A stretch of 26,646 nucleotides of DNA from Pelargonium nanum (GCA_036897485.1 JAYMTF010001067.1:1-26646), one strand, 5' to 3'. Positions 1-11,134 are shown, numbered from the stretch's first letter. Notes: generated from the letters alone by a model not told the origin. Made by a program: numbers and translations.

Positions 1-163
1 AAACGATATAGAGCAACAACAGAAACAAACGAAACCCAAAACCATTTTTAAGAGGCTGTTTGTTACTACTAAGGTTGTTTATTTTGGGGGTAAAAGAAAA
101 ATATTTATAACAAAAAAAAAGTAGACTTTATCTAAGATAAAATTCATGGAAAAATAATTTTTT

Positions 164-168
164 AAAAA
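164..168 (-). terminator. RNA polymerase III terminator of tRNA-Thr
   Basis: A TTTTT run on the minus strand 9 nt beyond the tRNA 3' end is the normal pol III stop signal. Confidence 0.75.
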
Positions 169-177
169 GCAAATAAT

Positions 178-248
178 GCCCTCACGCAGGATCGAACTAC
201 GGACCTTCAGTTTACAAGACTGACGCTCTACCACTGAGCTATAAGGGC
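178..248 (-). tRNA. tRNA-Thr (anticodon UGU)
   Basis: Read on the minus strand, these 71 nt fold into a full cloverleaf. The acceptor stem is GCCCTTA/TGAGGGC with one T-G wobble pair. The D-arm is GCTC/GAGC, the anticodon stem is TCAGT/ACTGA around the loop CTTGTAA (anticodon TGT, decoding ACA), the variable loop has 5 nt, and the T-arm is CGTAG/CTGCG around TTCGATC. The base after the acceptor stem is A, the usual discriminator for tRNA-Thr. There is no intron, and CCA is not encoded, as expected for a nuclear plant tRNA. A run of five T on the minus strand lies 9 nt downstream. The identity rests on the anticodon and is secure; expression is inferred. Confidence 0.95.
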
Positions 249-1897
249 TACTTGTTAGTTTCACTTAAACTAATATTATTAACTGAGGTTAAGGGCACTC
301 AAAAGAAGTAAAAAATAACTGAACCGCCGTTGAAAAGAACATTATTTCCTGTGTGAGCCCATAAATCTAACAGTAAGAAAACAGGAGAGTGAAGTTAGAG
401 AGACAAAAACAAGAGTTGGAGTTGGGGCTTTCTTCATCGATCGAAACGGCTCCACAAATCGCAGCTCTCACTCTCAACCCTCCGTCACTCCCACCGCTCT
501 TCTAGGTATATCTTTTTCTCTTTTCCCGGCGAGCCACCGTCTCCGATCCTCACTGTTCATTCTGATTGCCATGCAATTTTTTTAATTGAAATCACAAAAC
601 AGCCTCTGGCGACCTAGAACCTTGTTATTGCAATTGTTTCTTCAACTTTTTTTGGCACTTGTTGTAACAGGATCCTGAAATCAGCCTGAACTCCTCGAGT
701 TTCGTCCAGTTTGATTCCTGAATTCCTTGTCCAGGTTCTTATTTTTTTATTTTTTTATTCTCCTTTATGATCTTCACCAATGCATGTAGTTCATGGGACT
801 GCTAAATTGAGTGATTAAATTCCTTGATTATTCTGGATGTGAATGAATTGTGTTCATTTGGTCTGTAGTGCACTAAAGTTTTCTTTGTTGTACTTAAATT
901 TCACGACTTGAAGTTTGTTGTGTTATGACTGTGTCAAATTAAGCAGCTTAATAGGAAAGGATAGAAAAAAATAAAAACAAACTTTGAAGTAGGTAAGATA
1001 GCTTTTGCCAAGTTGCACTCAACTTGGTAACTCCGTAAATTGATTTGAAGGCAGCGTTGCGTCAACAGGCACATATAATGAGTGGTTTGTTTTTGGAATG
1101 GTGTCGAGATCGAGCTCTTTAGTACTATGCGACTTCGATTTAAGTGGTTAAAATGAGACAGAGTAGTGACTATCAAGGCATGTCAATATAGGAAACAACC
1201 ACTAAAACAGTTCTCCAATGTGAGAACGACATGGTAGCTGATTGTAAATACTCCCTCCATCCCAGTTATCTGTTATATTTACTTTTTGGCAAATATTAAT
1301 TTTCTTCCACGTGCCCTCATGTGATTTTTGTAGTTGTAAACTCAAGTGGTTATAAATAATTTGTCCAAAGGATACTAATGGTAGTTCAAGCATAATAACC
1401 TTCTCAAAAGGGAAAGTGGGCACATAATTGTGACAGATAAAGTTCATAGTGTACACTTATTTTGGGACGGAGGGAACTCTGCAGGTTATGATTTGATCGA
1501 TACAAGTACAAAATATGAGTGTAACATTTAATTACGTAACTCAGAGTCTAGTTTAATGTAAACTGCATTAATTTGTTGAGGTGGTTTAGCTCAGACTGCA
1601 TACTGTATTAGTGCAAGACGCCTACTGGTATGTGCCTAGTCTAATTCTAAACTGCCTGAGCAGATAATTGACAATCTAGGCAACTTTAACCATGTAGTCT
1701 AAAATATGGTGATTTACTAAGAAATGTTCATTTCTTGTACTTTGAATGGTTTTGTTATACGAGTTATGCATTCATATTGCAGGTGGTATGCTTTGTATTG
1801 TGCACATCATGAAATATTCTATTTTGATTTCTTATTATGAAAACAAAGGTTTGCTAAGTCTCTAATTTTGTGGCTATTAGGGTCCCATATATCCTGC
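249..1897 (+). promoter_or_regulatory. Promoter, 5' leader and leader intron of the RRM gene
   Basis: No coding region is seen here. The transcript probably starts near 380-430, where purine-rich leader-like sequence gives way to CT-rich sequence. Two plausible leader donors are AG|GTATAT (GT at 506) and AG|GTTCTT (GT at 735). Plausible acceptors end at 1782 (TTGCAG) or 1880 (GCTATTAG, 17 nt before the start codon). The roughly 1.1-1.4 kb leader intron they imply contains a Stowaway MITE. The choice of splice sites is inferred and needs RNA evidence. Confidence 0.45.
1251..1475. mobile_element. Stowaway-type MITE in the RRM-gene leader intron
   Basis: The left end reads CTCCCTCCATCCC and the right end is the inverted TTCCCTCCGTCCC. 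These are the signature inverted repeats of Stowaway (Tc1/mariner-derived) MITEs. A TA dinucleotide precedes the left end as expected; the right-hand TA has been lost or mutated. About 225 bp with no coding capacity. The family is recognised from its termini; the interior was not compared with any library. Confidence 0.8.
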
Positions 1898-2665
1898 ATG
1901 GCATCTTCATCTCAGACAGAGTATGCTGCGTTTGAAGAGAAGGTGAAACGGACGGTGTACATTGACAACCTCTCACCGCAGGTCACTGAAGCTGTCTTGA
2001 GAACTGCTCTTGGTCAGTTTGGGACTGTCACACATGTTCAGTTCATCCCAAACTACTTGGAATCAAAGAACATTCCACAGTGTGCTTTGGTGGAAATGGA
2101 GAATACAAAGCAGGCTGAAGGAGTTATCTTAGAGATGAGCAACTTCCCGTTCATGATGTCTGGGATGCCAAGGCCTGTGAGAGCACGTGCTGCAGAAGCA
2201 GAGATGTTCGATGAGCGCCCTGTAAAGCCTGGAAGGCAAATACTATGCCGTTGGCTGGACCAAAATGATCCCGACTTTGAAGTAGCGCAGAAATTGAAGC
2301 GCCTAGCCCAAAAACATGCTGCAGAAGCTTCATTATTGCTCCAAGTATGCTCCAACAATGTCTATTTCGTTTAGTTTGACATACTCACTTGAGCACACAC
2401 TTGTCTTGATGAACTCAGCCTCAATTTTGATGATTGTTATTCCTTTATATCATTTTGTTTTTGAGAGGTCTGAGCCTCAAATTTGTTATCTAATGGATGT
2501 TTCTTGTAGCAACAACTAGCAGAGGAGGAGAAGCTTGCAGAGCAACAGGCGAAGACCCTTAAAGCAAACCACAAGAAGTACGAGATGATTGATAATGTAA
2601 TAGGAGATGGAACTGCTCGACATTTGGCACGTCACTATAAAATGAATGTTGCCGGGGATTCTTGA
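1898..2665 (+). CDS. AIPP1: RRM-domain protein, AIPP1/EDM3-like
   Basis: Two coding exons, 1898-2344 and 2510-2665, are joined by a phase-0 intron (CAA|GTATGC ... TTGTAG|CAA) and give 200 aa. The ATG at 1898 opens MASSSQ and follows a good acceptor at 1880. Residues 19-98 form one RNA-recognition motif. RNP2 is TVYIDNL (19-25). RNP1 (about 58-66) is degenerate and lacks the usual aromatic residues, so RNA binding may be weak or the fold may bind protein. After the RRM come a conserved CRWLDQNDPDFEVAQKLKRL stretch and a Glu/Lys/Gln-rich coiled coil (about 130-172). In Arabidopsis the family member AIPP1/EDM3 works in the nucleus with ASI1 and EDM2 to promote distal polyadenylation across heterochromatic introns. 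Assignment is from domain layout, size and neighbourhood (an EFR3 gene close by, as at AT1G05960/AT1G05970, from memory). It could instead be a general small RRM protein. Confidence 0.8.
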
Positions 2666-3678
2666 ATTCTATCAAGTATACCTCCCTCTTCACATGCAAG
2701 CAACCAAATCCGTGCAAATGTCACATAAACATACATGAAAATTTGGCAAAGGAGGCCATCAATGCAGTATCAAATGCTTTTCGCCTTTTGCCTTGGATCT
2801 GCTCTCCCTGATGTGAAAAAGCGGTTTAATTTTTATTTGGTGTCCAGGGACAAAATCATTCTCAGTGATCTATTTGTTATTGTTGATGACTTAAAAGGAA
2901 GTTTCAGTAGGTATATCTGTATTTGTTTCCTCTTGAAGTTGTTATTGAATTATTTGCAGCTTTGCAATGGTTGGTGACTTGGAGAGCTTGAATAAATCAT
3001 TGCTATCCTTTGTGGGATTAGCTTTAAATTAGTTACAATGAACACATTATGTTGTGAAAGTAATTGTATGGAAATTGAATTCTATCTCATGAATTGTCCT
3101 TTATTGGTACAAAATTACCCACTTTTATGTTGGTTACATATGGTTCTTGTGAATACACCAGCTATCAAAATTAGATAATAGAGACTTGACCAGCTTCTTC
3201 ATATTTAATATGCTTATTTATGAATTATTTCCTTAATTACCAAAAAGAGAGGGTTATTGTAACATGAGTAGTAAACATATTCTTTTATGCAATTAACCAG
3301 ATTAACAGTGATACATAGTTACAATAAGAGTAAATTATTTTCGGTTCGACAAAATCAGCATGTATCATCATGTATTCTAGCCTAGTGTAACAAACAAATC
3401 ATTCTCTATAGATACAAAATTGATCAAGCCTGCAATGCATCCACCATGGCACTCATTTCCTGCATACAAAAAAAGTTGGCATAAAAAATTACTTGTGGGT
3501 GTGTTAAATACAAGCCCATCATCATCATCTCTAAAGACTAAACATGTGCATAAAATTGATTTCTTCTCTGTAGGCTGTGCATGCCAACTTGCAGATTTTC
3601 ATGCTACTATGGAAGTCTTACGTTGCACACAACAAGCATGTCATGGGAATGGGAACCGAAGCTTACCAAGTAAACGCA
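2666..3678. other. Convergent intergenic region, 3' ends of the RRM and SPRING-like genes
   Basis: The RRM gene (plus) and the SPRING-like gene (minus) point toward each other across about 1 kb. The first part should hold the RRM gene's 3' UTR and the last part the SPRING-like gene's 3' UTR. Several AT-rich patches could act as poly(A) signals, but none stands out. Short open frames here have no recognisable content. Confidence 0.5.
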
Positions 3679-6600
3679 CTATGCACACGGACAAAGTCTC
3701 CTGGTATATTTATGTGAACCATCGCAAGAAAGCATTGATTCTGTGCGAGTATACAAGCATGCTCCTGGGTTCTGAAAATCATATAGAAAAATAAAGAATC
3801 TGTAAGTTTCAGCGTAGCAAAAATGACTCAACAGTTACAGAATTCATCATGTTTCACTTTATTACTAAACTGAAAATGAACATTTCACTAGAAATACAAT
3901 AGTTGAGTTTTTGTCTACAGCACATGTTCGCAGACTTCCACTACAGAAGTTCAAAATACAGATGCTATCCAATATAAGCATTCCTTTTTCCTCAACCTCA
4001 AAACTTCTCTTAAATTTCAAGAAACTCAGCAATCTAATTTCCAATTCAACAAAAACAAAAAATCTCTCTTTCGGAACATCAACTGTTTCTTTCAAGATGG
4101 TGCGTAATGGTCAAAACTGCTATTTATAGTCCTAGGATGTTGAAATGAGAGTGATTTCAAACATGAGATGATGAGAATAGAATGCCCAATAACCAATGGA
4201 ATATTATATGGACTAAATCACTAATTACAATATTTTCCCCATTATAATAGAAATTTTCTCATCATTGACTTTTTTTCAAAGAATTGTGTATGTATGGACT
4301 TCAGAGCAGAAGAGAATACATACCAACATCTTAGGAGCATCATCAACAACTTCAGCTGGTTGATCTGCTCCCATGCTAGCGGAACATGCTCCTTTGCAGC
4401 TGAAGTATTTCTGCATACTGTCCAAGAAGACAAATAAAGTAAAATATACCATGCCGGAGATGCATAGATATGATTTTCAAACAGAAAACAGATATCGCAC
4501 CAAACTTTTACAAGGTGTTAATTGGAACAAATATAATCCACCAGGATTGTGATGGAAAATGGAGTCATCTCTATACATAGTAAAAACTTTTTAGTTGTCA
4601 TTCCAACGTTCATAGAAAAAAAGGGCGGCCCAATGCATGAGGCTCCCACCATTTTTGGGTCTGGGGATGGTCAACATTCTATGCAGCCTTACCCCAGTTT
4701 TTGCAAAGAGTTTTCCGTGACATAAACCCGTGACCTCAAGGTCACAAGGCTCATTCCAACATTCATAACTAAGAGAAAAGAATTCCACTCATCAAAATGA
4801 GGGAAGGATATAGAGACCAATAGATGAGAAATGCTGTCAATAATATGTCACGCTATCACCAAAAAAGAGAAAAAGAAAAACATTGTCATAAAACATATGT
4901 AAGAAAAGAAAAGGAGGAAAATAGGCTATTGAAATGCTCATCTCATATTCAAACAATATAACCACATGATACCCCATAAATTCCTAATTCACGCAATGCA
5001 CACTATATGTTCTAACCACGGCATTTCAATCAGCTACAAGAAGTGATAAATTCTGTAAAAAAAAAATATTTCAGACTTTTCAGTACCAAAATATAATGAC
5101 GTAAGTATATACACAAGTTTCAACTTACACCTCATAATGCATTACTTACATTTCACATTGGTTAAGCACTGCTAGCTTATTTGGAACGCATGATTGTCCA
5201 TTTGATTTGCAAACCAAATCACAGGCCTCTCCCTGTCTGTAACCATGGCATAAGATGTTTAGCCGCAAATTGAAACATCCATATTATAAAACAAAAATAG
5301 CCACCTTGATTGCTTACCTTCCAACAATAACATTAATGCCATTCAGTCTGGTTTCTTTAAGTGTAACATTGGCACCTGTTGCAGTATAAAGTCAAATTTT
5401 ACTAACACTTCACTGTACCAATCTGAAGGAGAACTATCATTTTCAAGAAAGAGTGGAAGCTAATTAATAGAAGATCTCCAAGAAAAGGAGAATAATAGAA
5501 CCATATATACATAATCCCTATTTCTTCCCTCGGTTAATTTAACTGTTGCGGGTATTCTAGTAATTAAGGCTGATATCAATAACCATGAAGTGAGTCCTCT
5601 TAGTATAACATAATATAATTCCAAAAATATACTCTTCCTTTTCCAACACCGAATAGCAATATACATGATTCCTTGTTACATGGTGACTTTGATATATGCA
5701 TATATAATCAAATAATAAAGCAGAGGCAACCGATCACAGTTGAGGTAGAGCACTTAAACTTTTTTATAAAATCAAAATCATATCCAGACAAACCTGAAGA
5801 ATTTGATGGTAGAGAATAGCAATGATGGAAATCGCTACGATAAGCATTTTCGTGAACCTGAAAGTTTCAAACTGATTTCAAATGCTAGTATAACATGGTG
5901 AGATATCAAAGTCTACATTATGAACTCCACAAACAGAAGGGAAAGAACTCATCGTGAAGGAACAGCCAGATCCAAATCTCATACTTACCACACTCTCAGA
6001 GTTATGACGGCACCTTCCAGCACAAAAATCAAAAACACTTGCATATGTCCCTGCAAAAATATATTACGAATTCATATTATTCGTATCCATAATCTTTGAG
6101 TATTTTATCTCCAGGAGAGACGAACTAGTTTTCTCTTGTTATAATTTATACAGGAGAAATCATCAACATCTTATAAATCATCCAACCACTTAAGTTCACT
6201 ACACTGCCAAACTTATAATGTTTTACCAGTTATAATCAATTCATTTAGCCTCAACTTAGATATCTTGCAAATGAGATCTGACAAGAGGTGACCATTAAAA
6301 TTTCTGAGAAATAATTTTTGCGCCACAAGCTGGAAATTACCTGCAGTTACTGGCTTGGCAATCCTAACCTTTAGCACTTGTTCCATTTGTGTCTGCAGGA
6401 CAAAACCCAGAATAGGATTGTTTACATATTGCATAATTAAAATTTGAACTAAAGAAGAAAAGAGGAAACAATTGAGCATTAAAAACATACCTGTGCAGGA
6501 TCTTGGCAGCATGAAACACAATATTCATATGAATTGCAACACTTTGAAAGAATGTTGCATCCACTGCCGTCATAAACCATTTTAGTATGCCAGCATTTAG

Positions 6601-7775
6601 CATAAGTTAAGCATTATAGAGAATCGGAATACAAATAACTCACTGACAAGAGAATTTCTCTCCTTCTCCGGGGCAGCAATGAGACTCTGGATCTAATGAT
6701 AAAGCATCGCATACATAGCCTACAATGCAAATATTCAATAATTGTTAAGCAAGAAAAGCAATGGGAAATGACGATGGATTACTTAAGCATGTAATTAATT
6801 CACTGCCCTCATGGTGACAAAAAAAAATACCCGTGTTATATTTAAGGGGAGAAAATCACAAAATATGAGCGATTAAAAATGAATCCAAAATTAGGAAAGG
6901 TAAACACTCACCACTATCATCAGATAGTAAATATCTTCCTTGTACTGTATTCCTGCAAGTGCGCTTATCTTGAAAGGTAATATCCTTCCTATACAAGATG
7001 GCAAAGAAAAAAAAAAAAAAAAAAGTTCTTATCCTAGAACAATCCCAATACTGAATAATTCCACATGCAACAAATAAGTAACATGGCTTTTTGTACCAGG
7101 ACCAAAAAACCGAGTTAAAACAGAGCCAATCTTACGTGCTGCATCTCACAATGCCCACTCAAGCACTAAGATAGCATAAAAGAGTCAAAAGACAGACTCT
7201 TCGTCTTTCCTACTTAGTATGAGAATTCATATAACACTACTTCACAGTAATTATTAGATGCGGGATATGATTTTAAACTCATCTCCTCATTACATAGCCA
7301 TTCCAAAATTATATAATTTGACACCCAAAACGTCGCAAAAACGAAGACTTTAACAACTGAGATATGCTCCTATGGCCTAGAATATATGAATAAGTTGCAC
7401 TCTACACTCTCGTGCAATGACCTGGGCTCAAGAAGCAATGGACCTACATAATCCACCACTACAATTTGAAATCACAAGTATAATTGAATCAAAGAATGAA
7501 GTAATTTGATCAAATTTATCATAATCTTCTATTCCTACATTGAGACTAAATGTAAGATGAGATTCCAATAGATTTTCAGATACCTAATGTGGGCACATTT
7601 CTTTCCAATAAAGATTCAAATTTGATTTTCTTTTAAGCATAATTGAATGGCAAAACACAGGAAAAGAAAAGAAAAGAAAAGAAATGAATAACCTGATCGC
7701 TGAAGATCTGCATGAAAATTGAAGGAAGATAAGATGCAAGAAAATCCAGGAGAAGTTGAACCTGGATTTCGACAT
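3679..7775 (-). CDS. SPRING1: SPRING (C12orf49)-like cysteine-rich secretory protein
   Basis: Eleven exons on the minus strand: 7775-7693, 6988-6912, 6719-6644, 6563-6491, 6392-6341, 6050-5989, 5857-5794, 5375-5318, 5236-5150, 4417-4324, 3771-3679. All junctions are GT-AG and in frame: 819 nt, 272 aa. Residues 7-22 are a hydrophobic signal peptide or anchor. The core matches animal SPRING: CRNTVQGR (39-46), GYVC (54-57), CCNSYEYCVSCC (87-98), FCAGRC (129-134) and a VHENAY motif (142-147). Sequons N160 and N165 suggest glycosylation. Residues 183-272 are an extra cysteine-rich module absent from the 205-aa human protein, ending in RLCPCA. Animal SPRING is a Golgi membrane glycoprotein needed for Site-1 protease maturation in SREBP signalling. 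Plants have S1P (acting on bZIP17/28) but no SREBP/SCAP, so a role with plant S1P is inference. The exon 4 acceptor (GACGGCAG) is the only AG available and restores the CHGC motif. Confidence 0.88.
4615..4751 (-). mobile_element. Au-type SINE in SPRING intron 9
   Basis: On the minus strand this copy carries the tRNA-derived stretch TTGTGACCTTGAGGTCACGG, then AAGGCTGCATAG, CCCCAGACCC and a 3' end of GGGCCGCCC followed by a T run. These are the landmarks I know from plant Au SINEs, which end in T rather than A. It is flanked by a 16-bp direct repeat with one mismatch, CATTCCAACGTTCATA at 4599-4614 and CATTCCAACATTCATA at 4752-4767. The left part of the tRNA head (A box) is missing, so the copy is 5'-truncated (137 bp instead of about 180). 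It lies inside the intron between SPRING exons 9 and 10. Confidence 0.85.
7007..7024. repeat. Poly(A) run (18 A)
   Basis: On the minus strand this is an 18-T polypyrimidine tract about 17 nt before the exon 2 acceptor of the SPRING-like gene, so it probably doubles as part of the splice signal. Its length may vary between individuals. Confidence 0.8.
7661..7684. repeat. (GAAAA)n microsatellite
   Basis: Nearly five GAAAA units in SPRING intron 1, close behind the exon 1 donor. No function is evident. Confidence 0.8.
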
Positions 7776-9224
7776 CCTTTCCTGGAGGTAAAATTTAGGG
7801 TTGTTTCTCCAAGCTTAGAAATGGATTGGTGGGTACTCAAGCTCAGTCACTGCTACTTGCTTCCTTGTCTCTCACTCAGGCACTCTCGCTGGTTGAATTG
7901 AACCTTTGCAATTCGGATCCGATTGGACCCAATTAGATAAAATATAAATAAATAAATTTTATTTAGATTATTATTTGAGATTTCTATTTTTATTCAAATC
8001 ATTTTAATTTTTTTTGTCGTGAACATGAGATTTCCGAAGCGGACCCAATTGACACTCAAACTTGAGCGTGAATGTTAAACTGGAATAACTCTTGCCGGTT
8101 GATCCACGCGCTTGGTGGTATTCAATTTTTTTAATTAAAGTATTAAATAAGTGGGACACATTATTATTAAAATTATTTTTTGAGTTTAAATGGTTTTGTG
8201 AATTGACTTTTTTTAGCCTTTGCTTGTTTGTCTTCTGCTTTTGACCCTTAACTTCTTTTTTTGCGTTAACATGTTATACCAAGTTAAACTTTATTAGTAT
8301 TTTTCACGTAAGTTGTCACGTCGCTGCAAAAATGTCACATCATCACCAACGCAGGAGATAAAACCACACAAAAAAATAGTACAAGGAGGCAAAACCATTT
8401 AAGCTAATGATTAGTTTTTTGCCCTAAATTTTTTTTAACACAAATTATATAAACAACTAATAATTAAAAGAAAAATCAACAAGTCTTAAGAAGTGGTTTA
8501 AGCTAATTGGATTAAAAGGGTTGAGAAAAGGTCATGCGATAGGTAGCTTATATTGAAAAAGTCTAAAGTTTGAACATAATTATGATTAGAAAATGCTTTG
8601 AACCGAATAGTTGTAATGAACCGTTTCAGTTAAAAGGTTATTCTCATATTTGGAGACTTTATATTAGTTTTATACTTTAACACGCTCCTCACGTACAAGT
8701 CCGTTTTCGTTTTGCGCTCGATTCCTTTCTTGGCCTTACTATTGACATATGCAATCTTGGATGCAAAATTTAGAGTGTTGAAGCTTCCAAATCATTGGGA
8801 ATATTTGTTGAGAGCATCTTTAATCTGATGCTATGGATCTTTCTGTTTTTGTTAAGCTATTTGTTTATTGCATTTAAATAAATACTAATATGTGTTACAT
8901 TATATTTTCTCATCCTCCCTGCACGTTTGCCTTCAAGTACTCTTGTTATGCTTTCTTTATTTTTCTCTTTCAACTCAATACTTTATAATAAATATATTCA
9001 TAAAAATGAGTTGTCATAAAAAATGGGATGTTCCTACATACACCTAATTCAACTGCAATTCATTCATATATGTACACCAAACATCTGTCTGTCACAATCA
9101 CAACTCTCTCTAAAGCCCACAGCCAGCTATGAGCTGACAAAGAACTACATCTCTTGTTTTTTGTTTTTCTCGGTCTAAACCGTGAGGCTTTTAAAAGGAT
9201 ACGCAAACTAGCGGTCGACGCTTT

Positions 9225-9385
9225 TAAGTCATTTTACTACATTTAGAGTAATTCTCATTCGAATGTAAGTCACAATTGAAACTCATCCCTCTCCCCATAA
9301 GTGTGTTAAGCGGAGTTCGAACGTAAAGATTCTTCCCATTCACGCAACTTATGTAGCCAACTGCGCCACTTGTTTTAATTATAAG
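9225..9385 (-). mobile_element. tRNA-derived SINE-like fragment
   Basis: On the minus strand the sequence begins near GTGGCGCAGTTGGCTA, which fits the pol III A box (TGGCGCAGTTGG), followed about 45 nt later by GTTCGAACTCC, which fits the B box. No cloverleaf can be drawn, so it is not a tRNA gene. The downstream part is non-coding. No clear target duplication or tail was found, so the boundaries are approximate and the family is unnamed. Confidence 0.5.
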
Positions 9386-11134
9386 AAGAAAATAAAAAGG
9401 AATATGAAAGATTGAGAAAGTGAAATAAAATTGTTTTATTAACTTCATCTGAACAAGAAAAGGAAGGCAGAAGAAGATTCTGGAGTTAAATCCAAAGAAA
9501 AGATTGTTCAACTATGGAACTTCATGTGTTACAGTAAATAGTCCATTGCAATCATTTGATCAAACCATTAAAGTAAAAGAAAAAGAAGAAAGAAAAAAGA
9601 AGAGGAGGAGCAATTCTTGCACCATTGTCAACATTAATCATTAGTGCAATTCTTGCACCAACACAAATCCATACACTCACTATCCATTTTAATGCATTGT
9701 CAATTAAGGGACTGTCCTTTTGCACAATCACTTGTATCTCCCATTCCCTCTTTTCTTTTTTCTAAACTATTTCACATATTACACTTAATAATTTACATTA
9801 ATCATTATAATACTATACTTTAGATACCTTAGTTATGTTAGGAAAAATACCTGATGACAAATTGGGAAAAGTCGAGGACAAATAAAATTAATATTCTTAT
9901 TTTTCCTCAGCAAACGATACTTTTATCGAAAAAATAGAGAAAAACATAAATACATGCACCAACGAAACAAAGAACTGCAAAACATTGCAACATTAGGGGC
10001 ACTATTATATTTCGATGCAAGAGTTAGCAAGGATTAGAGTGCCAACCAATGATGGACCAGGACAACGAGATTGGATAAGCATTGTTCTTGGCATAAATGA
10101 CGGAGAAGGTCGAGGCATCTATCTTTGATACAACTACAGACTTCTTTTATGGTACTTTGCTGAATACCCATAAGGTTACCTGACAAATGACGTCCCAAAT
10201 TTTGGTGTAGTTGTATTGAAGCATTAACGACCATTGGACAAGCAGTTCAACCTATTCAGGAGATGGATGCAGATAAGAGAGTGAATGCCAAGACAGAACC
10301 GCGCTTCAGACCTCCTATAACCAGATGTAGTGGAGAAGGAGATCCTGGTTGGTCTCAAAGGTTAACTAACAAAGATGACATGCACAATTAAATATTTGAA
10401 TGTTTAAGTCTTCGTTCTCGAGAAAACACTCTGTAAGAAAACAATCGAGGGCTGCCAACCACGAGAAAGTATGAAGTTTAGGTAGCACATGCGATTTCCA
10501 TATTGATTCTCATAAGCACTTTGATTCTCATACACGACTTCCACAACCCCTTGAAGTTTCATTTATTAAATTCAACAAAAGTGCCTACGTACGAAGTTCC
10601 AATTTTCTCACCAACTTTGTCCCTAGCAAAAACCATCCGGGAGGTCCCTTATCTGTATACAAAGGCTGAGATGGAATAACTCGATCATACTTGGCACATT
10701 CCCTGTTTGCAACAACTTGGAAATTAAAACATGATTGTCAAACTCCACTATTCACCCTTCAAACTAATTACCAAACAATTCCAAATTTTATCAAACTCCT
10801 TTCAGACATTATTTTACCAAACAAAGCCATTATTCTCTATAGACATTAAAACAACTTCCAGTTACCTCTATATACATTTTACCTCTATAGACGTTCAAGT
10901 AGACCCTATGTAGACATACCAAACAAGGCCTAAAACACACTTGTTGGTAGTATAATATAGTAAATAAAAATGGCATAAAAAGAGATGAAAGCAAAAAGGA
11001 AAACAGAGTAGAATAGGGACATGGAAGCAATAAAGTTGTCACTGCTCCCTAAAATCGCGGGAAGCGTTGGGACTTTGGTAAGTAACAACTGGACATTAAC
11101 ACCTAACTTCACACTCACAACTCACACCAACACA

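Noticed and set aside
2735-2977. An 80-aa plus-strand frame after the RRM gene
   Set aside because: It lies in the 3' UTR region, is AT-rich and has no domain.
3420-3794. A 124-aa plus-strand open frame
   Set aside because: It is the antisense shadow of the last SPRING exon and its 3' UTR. The minus strand carries the conserved CDGSH...RRLCPCA end.
3865-4095. A minus-strand frame with SLRTCAVDK considered as a SPRING exon
   Set aside because: The upstream exon ends in frame at 4324 and joins the exon at 3771 cleanly. Including this piece breaks no cysteine gap and has no matching splice sites.
10034-10234. A minus-strand frame considered as a transposase remnant
   Set aside because: Only 66 residues, no catalytic motif, and no flanking inverted repeats that I could pair.
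10690-10935. A possible MITE with ACCAAACAAGGCC-type ends
   Set aside because: The left end (CCCTGTTTGCAA) matches the right end only in part, and no target duplication was found.
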